Shown here piece after piece: positions 34,892 to 44,212 of a stretch of DNA of 64,000 nucleotides (positions within the stretch are counted from its first letter, which is position 1; each line of letters begins with the position of its first letter). The notes under the pieces are model-generated. The model did not search any database and had not been told where the DNA came from. It saw only the letters and a program-made list of their open reading frames with translations. This DNA is from Pseudomonadota bacterium (GTDB lineage: Bacteria > Desulfobacterota > Desulfarculia > Desulfarculales > Desulfarculaceae), in assembly GCA_018902755.1 (NCBI GenBank), contig JAHIQI010000036.1:33226-97225 (forward strand). The letters are read 5' to 3'. A program made the translations under genes and the position numbers.

Positions 34892-37800
34892 TTAAGCCTC
34901 CTTTTCCACGGTAATGCAGAACCATTTGTACAGGGCTGGAATGACCAGCAGAGTCAAAATGGTTGAAGACACTAGGCCGCCCACCACAACGGTTGCCAGT
35001 GGGAGCTGAACTTCGCTGCCTGTACCGCTGGAAAGCAGCAACGGTATAAGCCCAAGAGCGGTAGTAACCGCAGTCATCAACACCGGCCGCAGGCGTAGGC
35101 AGGCCCCGCGCACCGACGCTTCGTCCAGCGGAACCCCGTCGCGGAGTAACTGGTTCAGATAGGTGACCAACACCATGCCGTTCTCCAAGGCGATTCCAAA
35201 CAGGGCTATGAAACCAACCGATGACGGTACCGATAGGTTCTGCCCTGAAAGCCAGAGCGCCACAACGCCGCCGACCATTGCCAAGGGGATGTTGAGCAGT
35301 ATCAGGAAGGTATTTTTAAAAGATTGGAAGTTCAGAAACAGCAAAAGGAGGATGGCCAGCAAGGTGATTGGGATCACTATTATCAAACGCTTGTTGGCCT
35401 GCTGTTGCAGTTCGAACTGGCCGCCCCAGCTCACCAAATAACCGGGGGGCAACCGCACGCTTTGGGAAATGGCTTTTTGCCCTTCCTCCACAAATGAGCC
35501 GATGTCGCGTCCACGCACGTTGCACTGAACAGTGATAAAGCGCTGGTTGTTTTCCCTGGTGATCTGTCGGGGACCTACGATCTCCTCTATGGAAGCGAGT
35601 TGATCCAAGGGCACTTTGGCACCGCCTGGTGCGGCGATAAGAATGTGCTTGATGGCTTCGACGTTGTCGCGAGCCTGTGGCGCGAAGCGCACAAAAATGT
35701 CGAAACGCCTGACGCCCTCAAAAATTTGTCCAGCCCGCCTCCCCCCCACAGCGATGCTTATGACGTTCTGCACATCCTCCACATTAATGCCGTAGCGCGC
35801 TATTGCTCGACGATTAACCGCGATTCGTAATTGGGGGGTGCCAGCTACTTGATCCTTCTGTACATCGGCAGCCCCAGGAATCTGCCTGATAATATCCTCA
35901 ATCTCCGCCGCCTTTTTCTGGAGGACGTCCATGTCCGGACCGAATATTTTTATGGCCAACTCGGCCTTGGTTCCAGTGAGCAGTTCATCAACTGCCGCGG
36001 CTATTGGCTGAGTTACATTGAATTGGACTCCGGGGAATGCCTCTAGGTCCTCGCTAATCTTAGCGTACAATTCATCGGGAGTTTTCGCGCTGGTCCACTC
36101 CTCCTGCGGCTTGAGGGCCACAAAGGCTTCCGCACTGTTGATCGGGTCTGCGTGAGCGCCCACCTCGCCGCGGCCCACCCGCGTGACGATCCGGGTCACT
36201 TCCGGAAAGCGCTTCATAATACGCCTTTCAAACCGCTGCATGGTTTGCTTAGCCTCTTCAAGGGAAATAGATGGCGCCATGGTCGCGCGAATCAATAGAT
36301 CCCCCTCGTTGAGACGAGGCACGAATTGGGATCCCAACAAGGGCAGCACTAGCGCGCCCACGGACAGCATCAACACAGACAGACCCACGGCCAACGAGCG
36401 ATGGCGCACGAAAAGGCTCACCGCCGGTCGATAGGGCAGCAACAGCCAACGTACGACCCATGAAGGCTCCGATGGGCTTTGGCCGGTGGCCACCGACTGG
36501 GGACGACGCATCACAAGGTAGGACAACACCGGGGCGAGCAACAAGGCATAGATCAGTGAACCCAGCATGGCCAGTGCCACTGTGTAGGCCAAGGGTTTGA
36601 AGGTCTTGCCCTCCACCCCTTGGAGGGTGAATAGGGGCAGAAAGACAAAGATGATGATGATGATCGCGAAGATGATCGGCCGGCCAACCTCGGTGCAGGC
36701 TCTAGCCACGATAGCTAGAGGTGAGTCCTCCGGGTCGGCCTCACGCAACATGCGGTCGACATTTTCCACCATCACGATGGTGGCGTCGACCATCATGCCA
36801 ATGGCTATGGCCAGCCCCCCAAGAGACATCAGGTTGGCACTGATGTTGAATATCCTCATCAGGATGAAGGCGAAGAAGATGGAAAATGGTATGGATAGGG
36901 CCACCACTAGGCTGGCCCGCAGGCCACCCATGAAAATCAACAATACCCCGGCAACCAGTAGCACGCCTATCACCAGGGAGTTTATGACCGTCTCGACGCA
37001 TTTGGCCACCAAGGTGGCTTGGTCATAGTAGGGTACGACCCTTACCCCCTCGGGCAGTATTTTGTTGATAGCCGCAAGTTTGGCCTTGACGTCGGCGATA
37101 ACCGTGGAGGTGTTGGTCCCGATAAGTTTGAGCACCATGCCCACCACAACTTCGCCGACCCCGTCCGTGGTGGCCAGTCCGCGGCGGATTTCACCGCCGA
37201 TTACCACATCGGCCAATTGCTCTAGGTACACCGGCGTTCCATCCTTAACCTTGAGAACGATGCGTTGCAGGTCAGGGATGTTTTTAGCCAACCCCACTGA
37301 GCGAATGATGTATTCCTCGGAATTTTTCACAAGGAACTGAGCGCCGGCATTTCCATTGTTGGCTTTGATCTTGTTGACTACGTTGCCGATGGAAAGATCG
37401 TAGCGCAACAAATCGGATGGTCTGACCCGCACCTGAAACTGTTTGACCTCTCCGCCCAAGGAAAGCACCTCAGTCACACCAGGAACGGTTTGGAGATTGA
37501 ACTTGATGAGCCAATCCTGGATTTCCCGCATCTCTTCTGGGCTTCGTTTGCCGGTTTCATCCTCAAGCACGTAAAACAGTATTTGACCCAGCCCCGTGGC
37601 TATAGGCCCCATCTCGGGTTCACCGAAGCCTTCGGGAATCTGCTCCCGCGCTAGTTGCAAACGCTCGTTCACCAATTGGCGGGCAAAATAGATATCCGTG
37701 CCGTCTTTGAAGTAGACATTGACCACCGAGAGGCCAAAGTTGGATATGGAGCGGGTCTTCTTGATATCTGGCAAGCCGTTCAAGGCCGTTTCCACTGGGT

Positions 37801-37996
37801 AGGTGACGTACTTTTCTACCTCCTCAGGGGCGAGACCCTGGGTTTCCGTAAATACCTGAACCAGTGCCGGCGTAACATCGGGAAAAGCATCCACCGGCAA
37901 ATTTTGATAGCTGAACCAGCCGGCAGCCAGAACAAGCAACCCGACCACGATCATCAACAGCCGGCTGCGCAGCACGAAAGTTATTAGTTTTCCCAA
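34892..37996 (-). CDS. czcA: Heavy-metal efflux RND pump, CzcA/CusA family
   Basis: A 1034-residue inner-membrane RND transporter, the engine of a tripartite efflux system. Helix 4 contains LGGLAIAIGMMVDATIVMVEN with the proton-relay acidic residues. The metal region has VDELLTGTKAELAIKIFG, where copper/silver CusA has a methionine (DML) and divalent-type pumps have Glu-Leu, so Co/Zn/Cd/Ni is more likely than Cu/Ag (inference). It lies 14 bp after czcB. Confidence 0.92.
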   Translation of the reverse strand: MGKLITFVLRSRLLMIVVGLLVLAAGWFSYQNLPVDAFPDVTPALVQVFTETQGLAPEEVEKYVTYPVETALNGLPDIKKTRSISNFGLSVVNVYFKDGTDIYFARQLVNERLQLAREQIPEGFGEPEMGPIATGLGQILFYVLEDETGKRSPEEMREIQDWLIKFNLQTVPGVTEVLSLGGEVKQFQVRVRPSDLLRYDLSIGNVVNKIKANNGNAGAQFLVKNSEEYIIRSVGLAKNIPDLQRIVLKVKDGTPVYLEQLADVVIGGEIRRGLATTDGVGEVVVGMVLKLIGTNTSTVIADVKAKLAAINKILPEGVRVVPYYDQATLVAKCVETVINSLVIGVLLVAGVLLIFMGGLRASLVVALSIPFSIFFAFILMRIFNISANLMSLGGLAIAIGMMVDATIVMVENVDRMLREADPEDSPLAIVARACTEVGRPIIFAIIIIIFVFLPLFTLQGVEGKTFKPLAYTVALAMLGSLIYALLLAPVLSYLVMRRPQSVATGQSPSEPSWVVRWLLLPYRPAVSLFVRHRSLAVGLSVLMLSVGALVLPLLGSQFVPRLNEGDLLIRATMAPSISLEEAKQTMQRFERRIMKRFPEVTRIVTRVGRGEVGAHADPINSAEAFVALKPQEEWTSAKTPDELYAKISEDLEAFPGVQFNVTQPIAAAVDELLTGTKAELAIKIFGPDMDVLQKKAAEIEDIIRQIPGAADVQKDQVAGTPQLRIAVNRRAIARYGINVEDVQNVISIAVGGRRAGQIFEGVRRFDIFVRFAPQARDNVEAIKHILIAAPGGAKVPLDQLASIEEIVGPRQITRENNQRFITVQCNVRGRDIGSFVEEGQKAISQSVRLPPGYLVSWGGQFELQQQANKRLIIVIPITLLAILLLLFLNFQSFKNTFLILLNIPLAMVGGVVALWLSGQNLSVPSSVGFIALFGIALENGMVLVTYLNQLLRDGVPLDEASVRGACLRLRPVLMTAVTTALGLIPLLLSSGTGSEVQLPLATVVVGGLVSSTILTLLVIPALYKWFCITVEKEA

Positions 37997-38010
37997 GGTG
38001 TGGTCTCCTG

Positions 38011-39303
38011 TCAGTGGTTGTGGCCGTCGCCGAACGCGGCCTTGGAAAGCTGGGACTTGAGCAGGAAGGCACCCTTGCTCACATAGGTTTGACCGGTCTC
38101 AAGCCCGGAAAGGACTTCGACCCGGGTGGTGTTTCGGCGGCCGAGCTTTACCGGTTGCGGCTTAAACCCCTCATCAGTGCGCACAAAAACAACGGTGCGA
38201 TCCTCGAAGGTCTGCAAGGCACTTTTGGGTACCACGATGTCAGCCATATTGCTGCTCACGGCCACCTTCGCGTTCACGAAAAGGCCAGGGCGCAGAACAC
38301 CAGAAGGATTGGGGACGACTACTCGGGCTGTTGCGGTGCGTGTGGACTCACCAACCAAGGGGCCAACCCAAGCTATCTTCCCAACAACAGATTGCTTGTT
38401 ATGGCCAATTTCAATTTGCACAACTTGCCCTTTTTGTATCAACGCCAAGTCCTTCTGGTATATATTGATATCAATCCAAACTGTAGAAAGGTCAGCTATT
38501 GTAAATACTTCAGCATCAGTATTCACTTTCTCGCCCAAGGTTATGTGCCTCTTTATAATGGTGCCGGCAAAAGGTGTCCGTATTTCGAAGCGGGTGTAGG
38601 TTATGTGGGACTGTTTGGGCAATTTTTCGAGATATGTTTCGGAAAAGCCCAAGGTGTGCAACTGCTGCTCCGCCGAGTTCATGGCAATCCGCGTCTCGGC
38701 CAGGGCCTGACGAGCGGTGAGATATTCCTGCTCACTGGTCACTTTTTGCCGCCAAAGCCGCTCTTCACGCTTGAAATTGGCCTGTGCCAACTCCTTTCGT
38801 TCGACGGCGGCTAGATAAGCAGCCTTGGCTGCGGCCAGTTCCCTGCTTTCCAAAACCGCCAAAAGTTCACCGGTCTTGACCGAATCGCCGACAGTTTTCC
38901 TGACACCCCGCACAATTCCCGAAACCCGGGGAACCACATGACTCAGGCGGTCTTGATTGATGCGAATCTCCCCGGGTAGCTCCACATACTGGTCGATCGA
39001 CCCCGCCTTGACGATCGACAGTTCAATGCCGAATTCTTTGATCAGACCAGCGGAAAGGCGGACCACCTCTTGACCATGTTCCTCTCCACTGGGTGGGCCT
39101 TCCGTTCTTGTTTCATCTATGTCGCCCTTTTTGGGGCCCTTGGATGCGAGGCCGCTCCCGGATTCGGTTTGCCGTGTGGCTGGGTAATCCTGCGAAGTTT
39201 TTTCCCTGGCGGCGGTCTCTCCGGGACACCAAGTGATAAGCCCCGAAGCAATTGTAAAGATGAGGAGCAGGGCAGTTATAAAGGACTTTATGTTCATTGT
39301 CAT
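38011..39303 (-). CDS. czcB: RND periplasmic adaptor, CzcB/CusB family
   Basis: A 430-residue membrane-fusion protein: N-terminal signal/anchor (residues 5-28), a hydrophilic linker of about 70 residues, barrel-sandwich halves (VPRVSGIVRGVRKTVGD and FAGTIIKRHITLGEKV) around a coiled coil (about 150-230), and a C-terminal part ending GDGHNH, possibly metal-binding. It joins CzcA to CzcC. ATG overlaps the end of czcC by 4 bp. Confidence 0.9.
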   Translation of the reverse strand: MTMNIKSFITALLLIFTIASGLITWCPGETAAREKTSQDYPATRQTESGSGLASKGPKKGDIDETRTEGPPSGEEHGQEVVRLSAGLIKEFGIELSIVKAGSIDQYVELPGEIRINQDRLSHVVPRVSGIVRGVRKTVGDSVKTGELLAVLESRELAAAKAAYLAAVERKELAQANFKREERLWRQKVTSEQEYLTARQALAETRIAMNSAEQQLHTLGFSETYLEKLPKQSHITYTRFEIRTPFAGTIIKRHITLGEKVNTDAEVFTIADLSTVWIDINIYQKDLALIQKGQVVQIEIGHNKQSVVGKIAWVGPLVGESTRTATARVVVPNPSGVLRPGLFVNAKVAVSSNMADIVVPKSALQTFEDRTVVFVRTDEGFKPQPVKLGRRNTTRVEVLSGLETGQTYVSKGAFLLKSQLSKAAFGDGHNH

Positions 39304-40694
39304 TGCCTCGATGCTTTCTTCCGGTCAGAGCCAGAATTCATGATATTTCGGAGAGAGTCCCCGGCTAGGCGCTCGAGCTGGATGCGCTCAATATGATAAG
39401 ATGACAGTGCGGTTAGATACTGCCCTTGGACCTCGAAAAGGGTGCGCTGTGCATCAAGCAGCTGCAGAAAGCCGTATTTACCTTCCCGATATCCGATCTC
39501 GGTTGCCCTGAAAGCACGCTGCGCTCCCGGCAGGATTTCTTCGCGCAACGTAACCGCCTCGTTGAAAGCCGCCACTAACCGCTGCCGCACCTCCGAAAGG
39601 CGGGATCGTATCCTGATCAAGGTTTCTCGCCTTTGCCACCGTGCCTTTGCCAACTCCGCCATTGCCTGGCCGATTCCACCTTGGTTCCGGTCGAAGAGGG
39701 GGAGAGGCAATTCGATGCCTGCCACCAAGGCGTTGCTCTTGGACTCTTGGAAGTTGCGTAACCCAAAGCTCAGAGTGAGATCGGGTACCGCCCGGGATTT
39801 GGCCAGAGCCAAGCGAGCTTTTCTGCGCTGGAGTTCATTGTCCCACCTGGCCAAATCGGGGTTGTGCGCCAGTTGGCCCAAAACGTCTTGTTGCCTTGGC
39901 GGTGTCGCCATTTTGCCCAAATCACCTACGACCTTCTGGAATTGGACGCGCTCTTCTCCTCCCCAGAGAGATGCGAGGCGAACACGAGCTGCCTGTAGTT
40001 CGCGTTTGCTTCGATTGAAATTGGTCTTGGTGGACGCCAACTCAACCTGGGCTCGGATCTGTTCAATGGGCCTGGTCTTTCCGGCGGCGACCCGGGCGGA
40101 AACCGTGTCCAGAGTCTGCTGGGATATCTGGACCAGCCTTTTATTCAGGGCTAGGCGCAGTTGGGCGGCCAGCACATCGACAAAAGCTTTGGCGGTGCCG
40201 GCCAGCATGTCCTGTTCCCTGCTGCGGTAATCCCAGCCAGCCAAATTTTTCTCCAGGTCTCCCACCCGGCGCCGCTTTTGACGTTTTTCACCCAGTTCAA
40301 ACAATTGCGACAGGAATAAGGTCGTCTCGGCACCATCAAATCCCCGCAATTTATCCTTTCCAGCGAAGTTCTCCACCTCAAGGCCCACGGCAGGGTTGGG
40401 AAGTAGGCCAGCTTGCAACGCCGCGGCTTCTTTGGCGCGGATTTCCTCTGCCAAGGCGGCCAGGGATGGATTGTATTTCACGACCAGGTTCAGGGCTCTC
40501 GCCAGAGTGATATCCCTGAACACCGTTGGCAGGGCTTCAGCAGCTTTCCCATGAAGGGAGCCGTCGGCCTTTTTGGTGGGAACGGAGGCCCCGTGCGGCG
40601 CTTCTTGCTGAGCCAATGCGTGCAATGGTACCGCCACAATCAAGAGTGCCGTTATGATCGCGCAGGATAACCGCATAAAAATATACGCCTTCAT
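39300..40694 (-). CDS. czcC: Outer-membrane efflux protein, CzcC/TolC family
   Basis: A 464-residue TolC-like channel: signal peptide to about residue 28 (HALAQ), then long helices with two OEP repeats (ALNLVVKYNPSLAALAEEIRAKEAAAL and LAKSRAVPDLTLSFGLRNF-type segments). Together with czcB and czcA it completes a CzcCBA efflux system reaching from cytoplasm or periplasm to the outside. Confidence 0.9.
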   Translation of the reverse strand: MKAYIFMRLSCAIITALLIVAVPLHALAQQEAPHGASVPTKKADGSLHGKAAEALPTVFRDITLARALNLVVKYNPSLAALAEEIRAKEAAALQAGLLPNPAVGLEVENFAGKDKLRGFDGAETTLFLSQLFELGEKRQKRRRVGDLEKNLAGWDYRSREQDMLAGTAKAFVDVLAAQLRLALNKRLVQISQQTLDTVSARVAAGKTRPIEQIRAQVELASTKTNFNRSKRELQAARVRLASLWGGEERVQFQKVVGDLGKMATPPRQQDVLGQLAHNPDLARWDNELQRRKARLALAKSRAVPDLTLSFGLRNFQESKSNALVAGIELPLPLFDRNQGGIGQAMAELAKARWQRRETLIRIRSRLSEVRQRLVAAFNEAVTLREEILPGAQRAFRATEIGYREGKYGFLQLLDAQRTLFEVQGQYLTALSSYHIERIQLERLAGDSLRNIMNSGSDRKKASRQ

Positions 40695-40829
40695 GCAATT
40701 GGTTCTTTCACAAACAAAGCCACGGGCTTTGTGCTGATTTTCTGGTTAGGTTGGCTTAAGCCAGGGACGGCCCTGTTGACCACCGGCATTTGGAGCCGGC
40801 CGGTCAAACGGCCTTATGGGGACTGGGCG

Positions 40830-41264
40830 TTAAATCAAAAGAACCGTTGTGCGGAGGACTCTTGTTACGAGGGGAAAAAACTCACCGGCGGTTTCAAAAC
40901 GTACAGATACGTCCGTCTGGAGAGGATTCACCATCGGAACTGCCGAGGATGCAGCCGGAGCCGTATGATGGCCGATCCCGAAAGCGCTTGCTATTTGGTC
41001 CGGAGACACCGGAAGGTGTTTCAGGCTGGCGGCATGGTGGGTGGCTCCGGCATTAATTTCGCATGGTTCATTGTATAGTTGAAACCGAGTCGGGTTGAGG
41101 CCCAACTTGCCAAGGTTAGAATGAGCGAAGGATTGCTCTAGATGTGCATGCCCACCTTGGCCAATACACCACACCAATGCATCGGCCCCGGTGACTCCAC
41201 CCAGCAAATACAAGAATAGCAAAAGCCTAGCTAGCTTTGGCACAGATGGTAAGTGGTTTTTCAA
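40830..41264 (-). CDS. Hypothetical secreted protein at the head of the czc operon
   Basis: A 144-residue protein with a signal peptide (residues 8-30) and the segment ALVWCIGQGGHAHLEQSF, similar to a Cys-Ile-Gly-x-x-Gly-His motif I associate with small proteins encoded before CzcCBA pumps; several His and a later Cys could bind metal. It precedes czcC by 135 bp, in the same direction; a small hairpin CAAAGCC-CGT-GGCTTTG lies in the gap. Confidence 0.6.
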   Translation of the reverse strand: MKNHLPSVPKLARLLLFLYLLGGVTGADALVWCIGQGGHAHLEQSFAHSNLGKLGLNPTRFQLYNEPCEINAGATHHAASLKHLPVSPDQIASAFGIGHHTAPAASSAVPMVNPLQTDVSVRFETAGEFFPLVTRVLRTTVLLI

Positions 41265-41300
41265 TCCGAGTTAGCCTACCATCACTACTATGATAATATA

Positions 41301-41314
41301 TTAACGTATGTTAA
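41301..41314. promoter_or_regulatory. Possible operator upstream of the czc operon
   Basis: TTAAC-GTAT-GTTAA is an inverted repeat in an AT-rich stretch, 37 bp upstream of the start at 41264. It could bind a metal-responsive repressor; no such regulator gene is seen next to it. Confidence 0.3.
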
Positions 41315-41516
41315 AGATACCTTATACCAAAATAGCACACAGACAGGCTATCCGCAATAGGGGGCAGAATATTACTCGAATGCGCTATGCAGTTTAAATA
41401 TAGTTCATCCGGATTTTGTGTGCCGGAACGAGTTGCAATCAAACGGACAAGCAGGTTTTACTCCGTGATATTAAGCAGTTTTGTCAAGGAGGGGCTCCAT
41501 CATGTCCACGCACCTC

Positions 41517-41831
41517 TTATCCCATGGCTTTGTCAAAACCAGTGAGTTCCGGGTACAAATTGCTTTCGTCGGAAACCACCCCGATCAGGTGCTGAGCGGC
41601 TCGCTGCTTCTTCGTGCAGTCGATGCCGCCGATGTGAATAGTTCCGGCATCAGGGCGAGCCAGGCCGGTTAGCATGTTGATGGTCGTGGTCTGCCTGCTC
41701 CGTTGGGACCCAGGAAACCAAAAAGCTCTCCTAATATATACGGCAAAATCTACCGCAGAGACGGCCCGAACCTCACCGAAACGCTTGGTGAGCCCTTGTA
41801 CCCTAATGGCGACATCATTATCAGCCTTCAT
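41517..41831 (-). pseudogene. Degenerate ABC-transporter ATPase fragment
   Basis: The frame starts as an ABC ATPase (VAIRVQGLTKRFGEVRAVSAVDF) and later reads TINMLTGLARPDAGTIHIGG, but the Walker A region between them is out of frame. In the neighbouring frame one reads GELFGFLGPNGAG, so two compensating indels occurred, one deleting a base of the Walker A Lys codon. The gene also stops after about 104 codons, near the Q-loop region. A daunorubicin/CcmA-like exporter ATPase is the likely ancestor. The 41832-42081 stretch beyond holds nothing recognisable. Confidence 0.75.
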
Positions 41832-42081
41832 TTGCTCACCACTCTTTGAGATGGGTGTGTGCTATGTGATCGTCCATGCCTGTCTCTCGCTAACGTTTGA
41901 TCAAACCTTGGTTTTCGACCTTCAGTATTCCTCCCCACTCATGAACACTTGCGGCAGAACCCCGCGACTGCTATTTTCGGTCTGAACCTTGGTGGACCGG
42001 TGTATCTTCGAAAGTGCTGCTGCGCTTGTTTATGCCGCGACTCTTCTCGATGCCGGCGTATAAATCGTAACTGGATGATTA

Positions 42082-42408
42082 ATGATCATCAAATCAATCA
42101 TTTATTTTATCCTGGCGGGACTTTGCGAAATCGGCGGTGGCTACCTTGTGTGGCTCTGGCTGCGGGAAGGCAGGCCGATTCTCTATGGCTTGACAGGAGG
42201 GGCCATCCTTATCTTATACGGTGTAATCCCTACCCTCCAGCCCGCGAATTTTGGAAGAATTTACGCTGCCTATGGCGGCGTGTTCATTGTGCTGTCGATT
42301 CTTTGGGGCTGGAAAATCGATGGCGTCACGCCCGATAGATTCGATGTTATCGGAGGCCTCATCGCACTTATCGGCGTGGCGGTAATTATGTATTGGCCAC
42401 GAGGATAG
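42082..42408 (+). CDS. ynfA: UPF0060 membrane protein YnfA
   Basis: A 108-residue, four-helix inner-membrane protein. The start SIIYFILAGLCEIGGGYLVW and the end DVIGGLIALIGVAVIMYWPRG are diagnostic for YnfA, related to small multidrug-resistance transporters; its substrate is not established. ATG 42082 stands alone, flanked by gene-poor sequence. Confidence 0.93.
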   Translation: MIIKSIIYFILAGLCEIGGGYLVWLWLREGRPILYGLTGGAILILYGVIPTLQPANFGRIYAAYGGVFIVLSILWGWKIDGVTPDRFDVIGGLIALIGVAVIMYWPRG

Positions 42409-42960
42409 CCAAATATATTGATGTCTTTAGGCGGTGACTATTTCTTAGAAATTAAGCCTCTTCGTCGTTTCCTGTGGAATTGGGAATCACGGGAGGTGGA
42501 CTACTACGCCAATTTTGCTAAATACGCGTGATTTTAGTTGGTTGCAGGTAGCACAAGTAAAGTTATACTCGCGGCCTGCTGCTCCAAAGCCAGCCTAAAC
42601 CCGCCAGTTGACAGGTTCACGGCTCTTTTATTGGCTTGGGTATCAAAGGTGAGGTCCCCCCCTAACCTCCAGGGTACCATGCCAGGCACAACGGGTCTTG
42701 GCCATTTATACCATTATATACGGCCTGTTATCCCTGCAACGTATGATCTACATGTGAAATGGTGGAGTCCACCCTTCAAGACCTCTTTACCTTTCCAGCC
42801 GGCTTTCTTACTGGGGGCCGAGGCCAATTCCACGCCTTTTGACGAAGAGCCGAAATTAACTGCCCGTAGCAAACTGCGGGGTGTCGGCGGGAACAAAGCC
42901 GGGCTGAAGCAAGCTTCGGGGTGGGTAGACCAGCTATAAAATAATCAATAGCCTTAGGAG
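42409..42960. other. Gene-poor stretch
   Basis: About 550 bp with an open frame at 42538-42939 that gives a low-complexity product rich in Pro, Ser and Lys without recognisable motif or good ribosome binding site. I see no RNA gene. It looks like scrambled accessory DNA next to an IS remnant. Confidence 0.4.
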
Positions 42961-43112
42961 CCTATCCGCATGACGCATCAGCGAGCTGACGCCCTGCACG
43001 ATCTCTTTGTAGGTGACTGCGGCAGAATCTACGACCCGCTTAATGAGGTGTTGAAACAGGTTTGAGATGATCCCTCTTCGGTTGAAGCGATAGTTCCACT
43101 CCTGCAAATAGC
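42961..43112 (-). pseudogene. Remnant of an IS1595/ISXO2-like transposase (C-terminus)
   Basis: On the minus strand one frame reads YLQEWNYRFNRR, then NLFQHLIKRV and VTYKEIVQ, resembling the last 50 residues of IS1595-family transposases (YLxEFxFRFNRR..., VTYKEL). Nothing of the catalytic core remains. The call rests on a short motif. Confidence 0.5.
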
Positions 43113-43219
43113 TGGGCAGTATGGCGCATCACCAACTCTGTCCCAATTACCTACAAGGAAATCGGACACGGACCAACATGAAACCGCTACATGGGTTATC
43201 ACGATAGGCCCAATACTTT

Positions 43220-43486
43220 TTATGGCTGGGAGAGGGTTTGCCTCATTTTGACAAATTCTTCCCGTGTGATTTCCCCCTTGGCGAATCGCGCCTTCAAAAT
43301 TGCCTCGGAGTCGGAACGGTCCCGGGACGACCCCTGTCGGCCATGTAATTGGGGCTTGAAGATCCGAATTGCGAGATACACAATCAATACAACAATCAAG
43401 CCCCATAACAGCAGGGGCAACAAACTTCCCGGGAAAAAACCGCCCCACCAGCCTCCTGACATGAGTCCATAATCACAGCCCCACAT
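43220..43486 (-). CDS. SHOCT-domain membrane protein
   Basis: An 88-residue protein: one hydrophobic helix (about residues 18-42, LLPLLLWGLIVVLIVYLAI) and a C-terminal SHOCT motif (ILKARFAKGEITREEFVKMRQ). AAGGAGG precedes ATG 43486. It follows the zraP-like gene in the same direction and is probably in the same zinc-regulated unit. SHOCT domains are thought to mediate oligomerisation; role unknown. Confidence 0.85.
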   Translation of the reverse strand: MWGCDYGLMSGGWWGGFFPGSLLPLLLWGLIVVLIVYLAIRIFKPQLHGRQGSSRDRSDSEAILKARFAKGEITREEFVKMRQTLSQP

Positions 43487-43557
43487 GATCAGACCTCCTT
43501 ACAGGTTGAACGATGAGACGGCCGGCTACGGCCCGACCGTCTCTTTATACCGTTCTA

Positions 43558-43932
43558 CTACCAGCAGCCGTACCCGTATCCTCCCATCCTGCCGCCATAA
43601 TTCCTGGTGCCCGGAGCCGGCAGGTTGTAGGAACGCGCCTGAGTCCTCAACTGATCGTGAAGGAGCGTCATTTCGCGATTCAGTTCTGCGGCCCGCTTGG
43701 AGTCAGGATTGGGCTTGGCCATAAGGGCGTTGTACTCACCCTGTTTGGCGGCAAGCTCCTGTCGGAGTTTGGCTGTATTATCGTAAAAACCTTGATAATT
43801 ATTGCCATAAACTCCGGCGCCTGGCCCACCCATGTGGCCGCCCCAGTATCCATCCCAAATGCAAGCGAATGCCTGCGTTCCAGCCAACGCAATGACTGTC
43901 ACCGCTGCGAAGATTAAAATCGCCTTTTTCAT
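43558..43932 (-). CDS. zraP: ZraP-like periplasmic zinc resistance protein
   Basis: A 124-residue Spy/CpxP/ZraP-superfamily protein: signal peptide to about residue 23 (QAFA), Gly/Tyr/His-rich mature N-terminus (GYWGGHMGGPG), a helical hairpin with LRQELAAKQGEYNALMAKPNPD, and a Gly-rich C-terminus ending YGYGCW. ZraP is a zinc-binding periplasmic chaperone and repressor of ZraS. It is divergent from zraSR, the order known from enterobacteria, and has a sigma-54-type promoter. Confidence 0.85.
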   Translation of the reverse strand: MKKAILIFAAVTVIALAGTQAFACIWDGYWGGHMGGPGAGVYGNNYQGFYDNTAKLRQELAAKQGEYNALMAKPNPDSKRAAELNREMTLLHDQLRTQARSYNLPAPGTRNYGGRMGGYGYGCW

Positions 43933-44009
43933 GGTTTGTACCTCTCCAGTGTTGTGTTCGAATTGCTTGAGCTACACATTTCCGACTGTGTCGGTCGTCT
44001 TGTTGTTAA

Positions 44010-44024
44010 TCAAATTGTGTGCCA
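44010..44024 (-). promoter_or_regulatory. Sigma-54-type promoter of zraP
   Basis: On the minus strand TGGCAC-ACAAT-TTGA matches the -24/-12 consensus TGGCAC-N5-TTGC except for the last base. It lies 78 bp upstream of the zraP start, and the sigma-54 activator ZraR is encoded next to it. Confidence 0.6.
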
Positions 44025-44212
44025 GTTCAGCGGTGATAGTTGTATTTTATTGATTTTTATATAATTATCCTCATTGGCTAAGCAGGAATATCGACGTGCG
44101 GCCCAACTGACCTGTGTATTTTGCACCCAATTAGCTTGCTGATAGACCCGGTGCTGTTGCCAATATACCCACATGGGTTTATAATTTTTTAACCAAAAAA
44201 TTTGAGGGTGCC

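Noticed and set aside
42538..42939. 133-residue plus-strand coding region
   Set aside because: No motif, poor ribosome binding site, unusual composition, and it lies in decayed DNA beside an IS remnant.
43516..43546. Hairpin AGACGG...CCGTCT between zraP and the SHOCT gene as a terminator
   Set aside because: No T-run follows it in the direction of these genes; it may only affect RNA stability.
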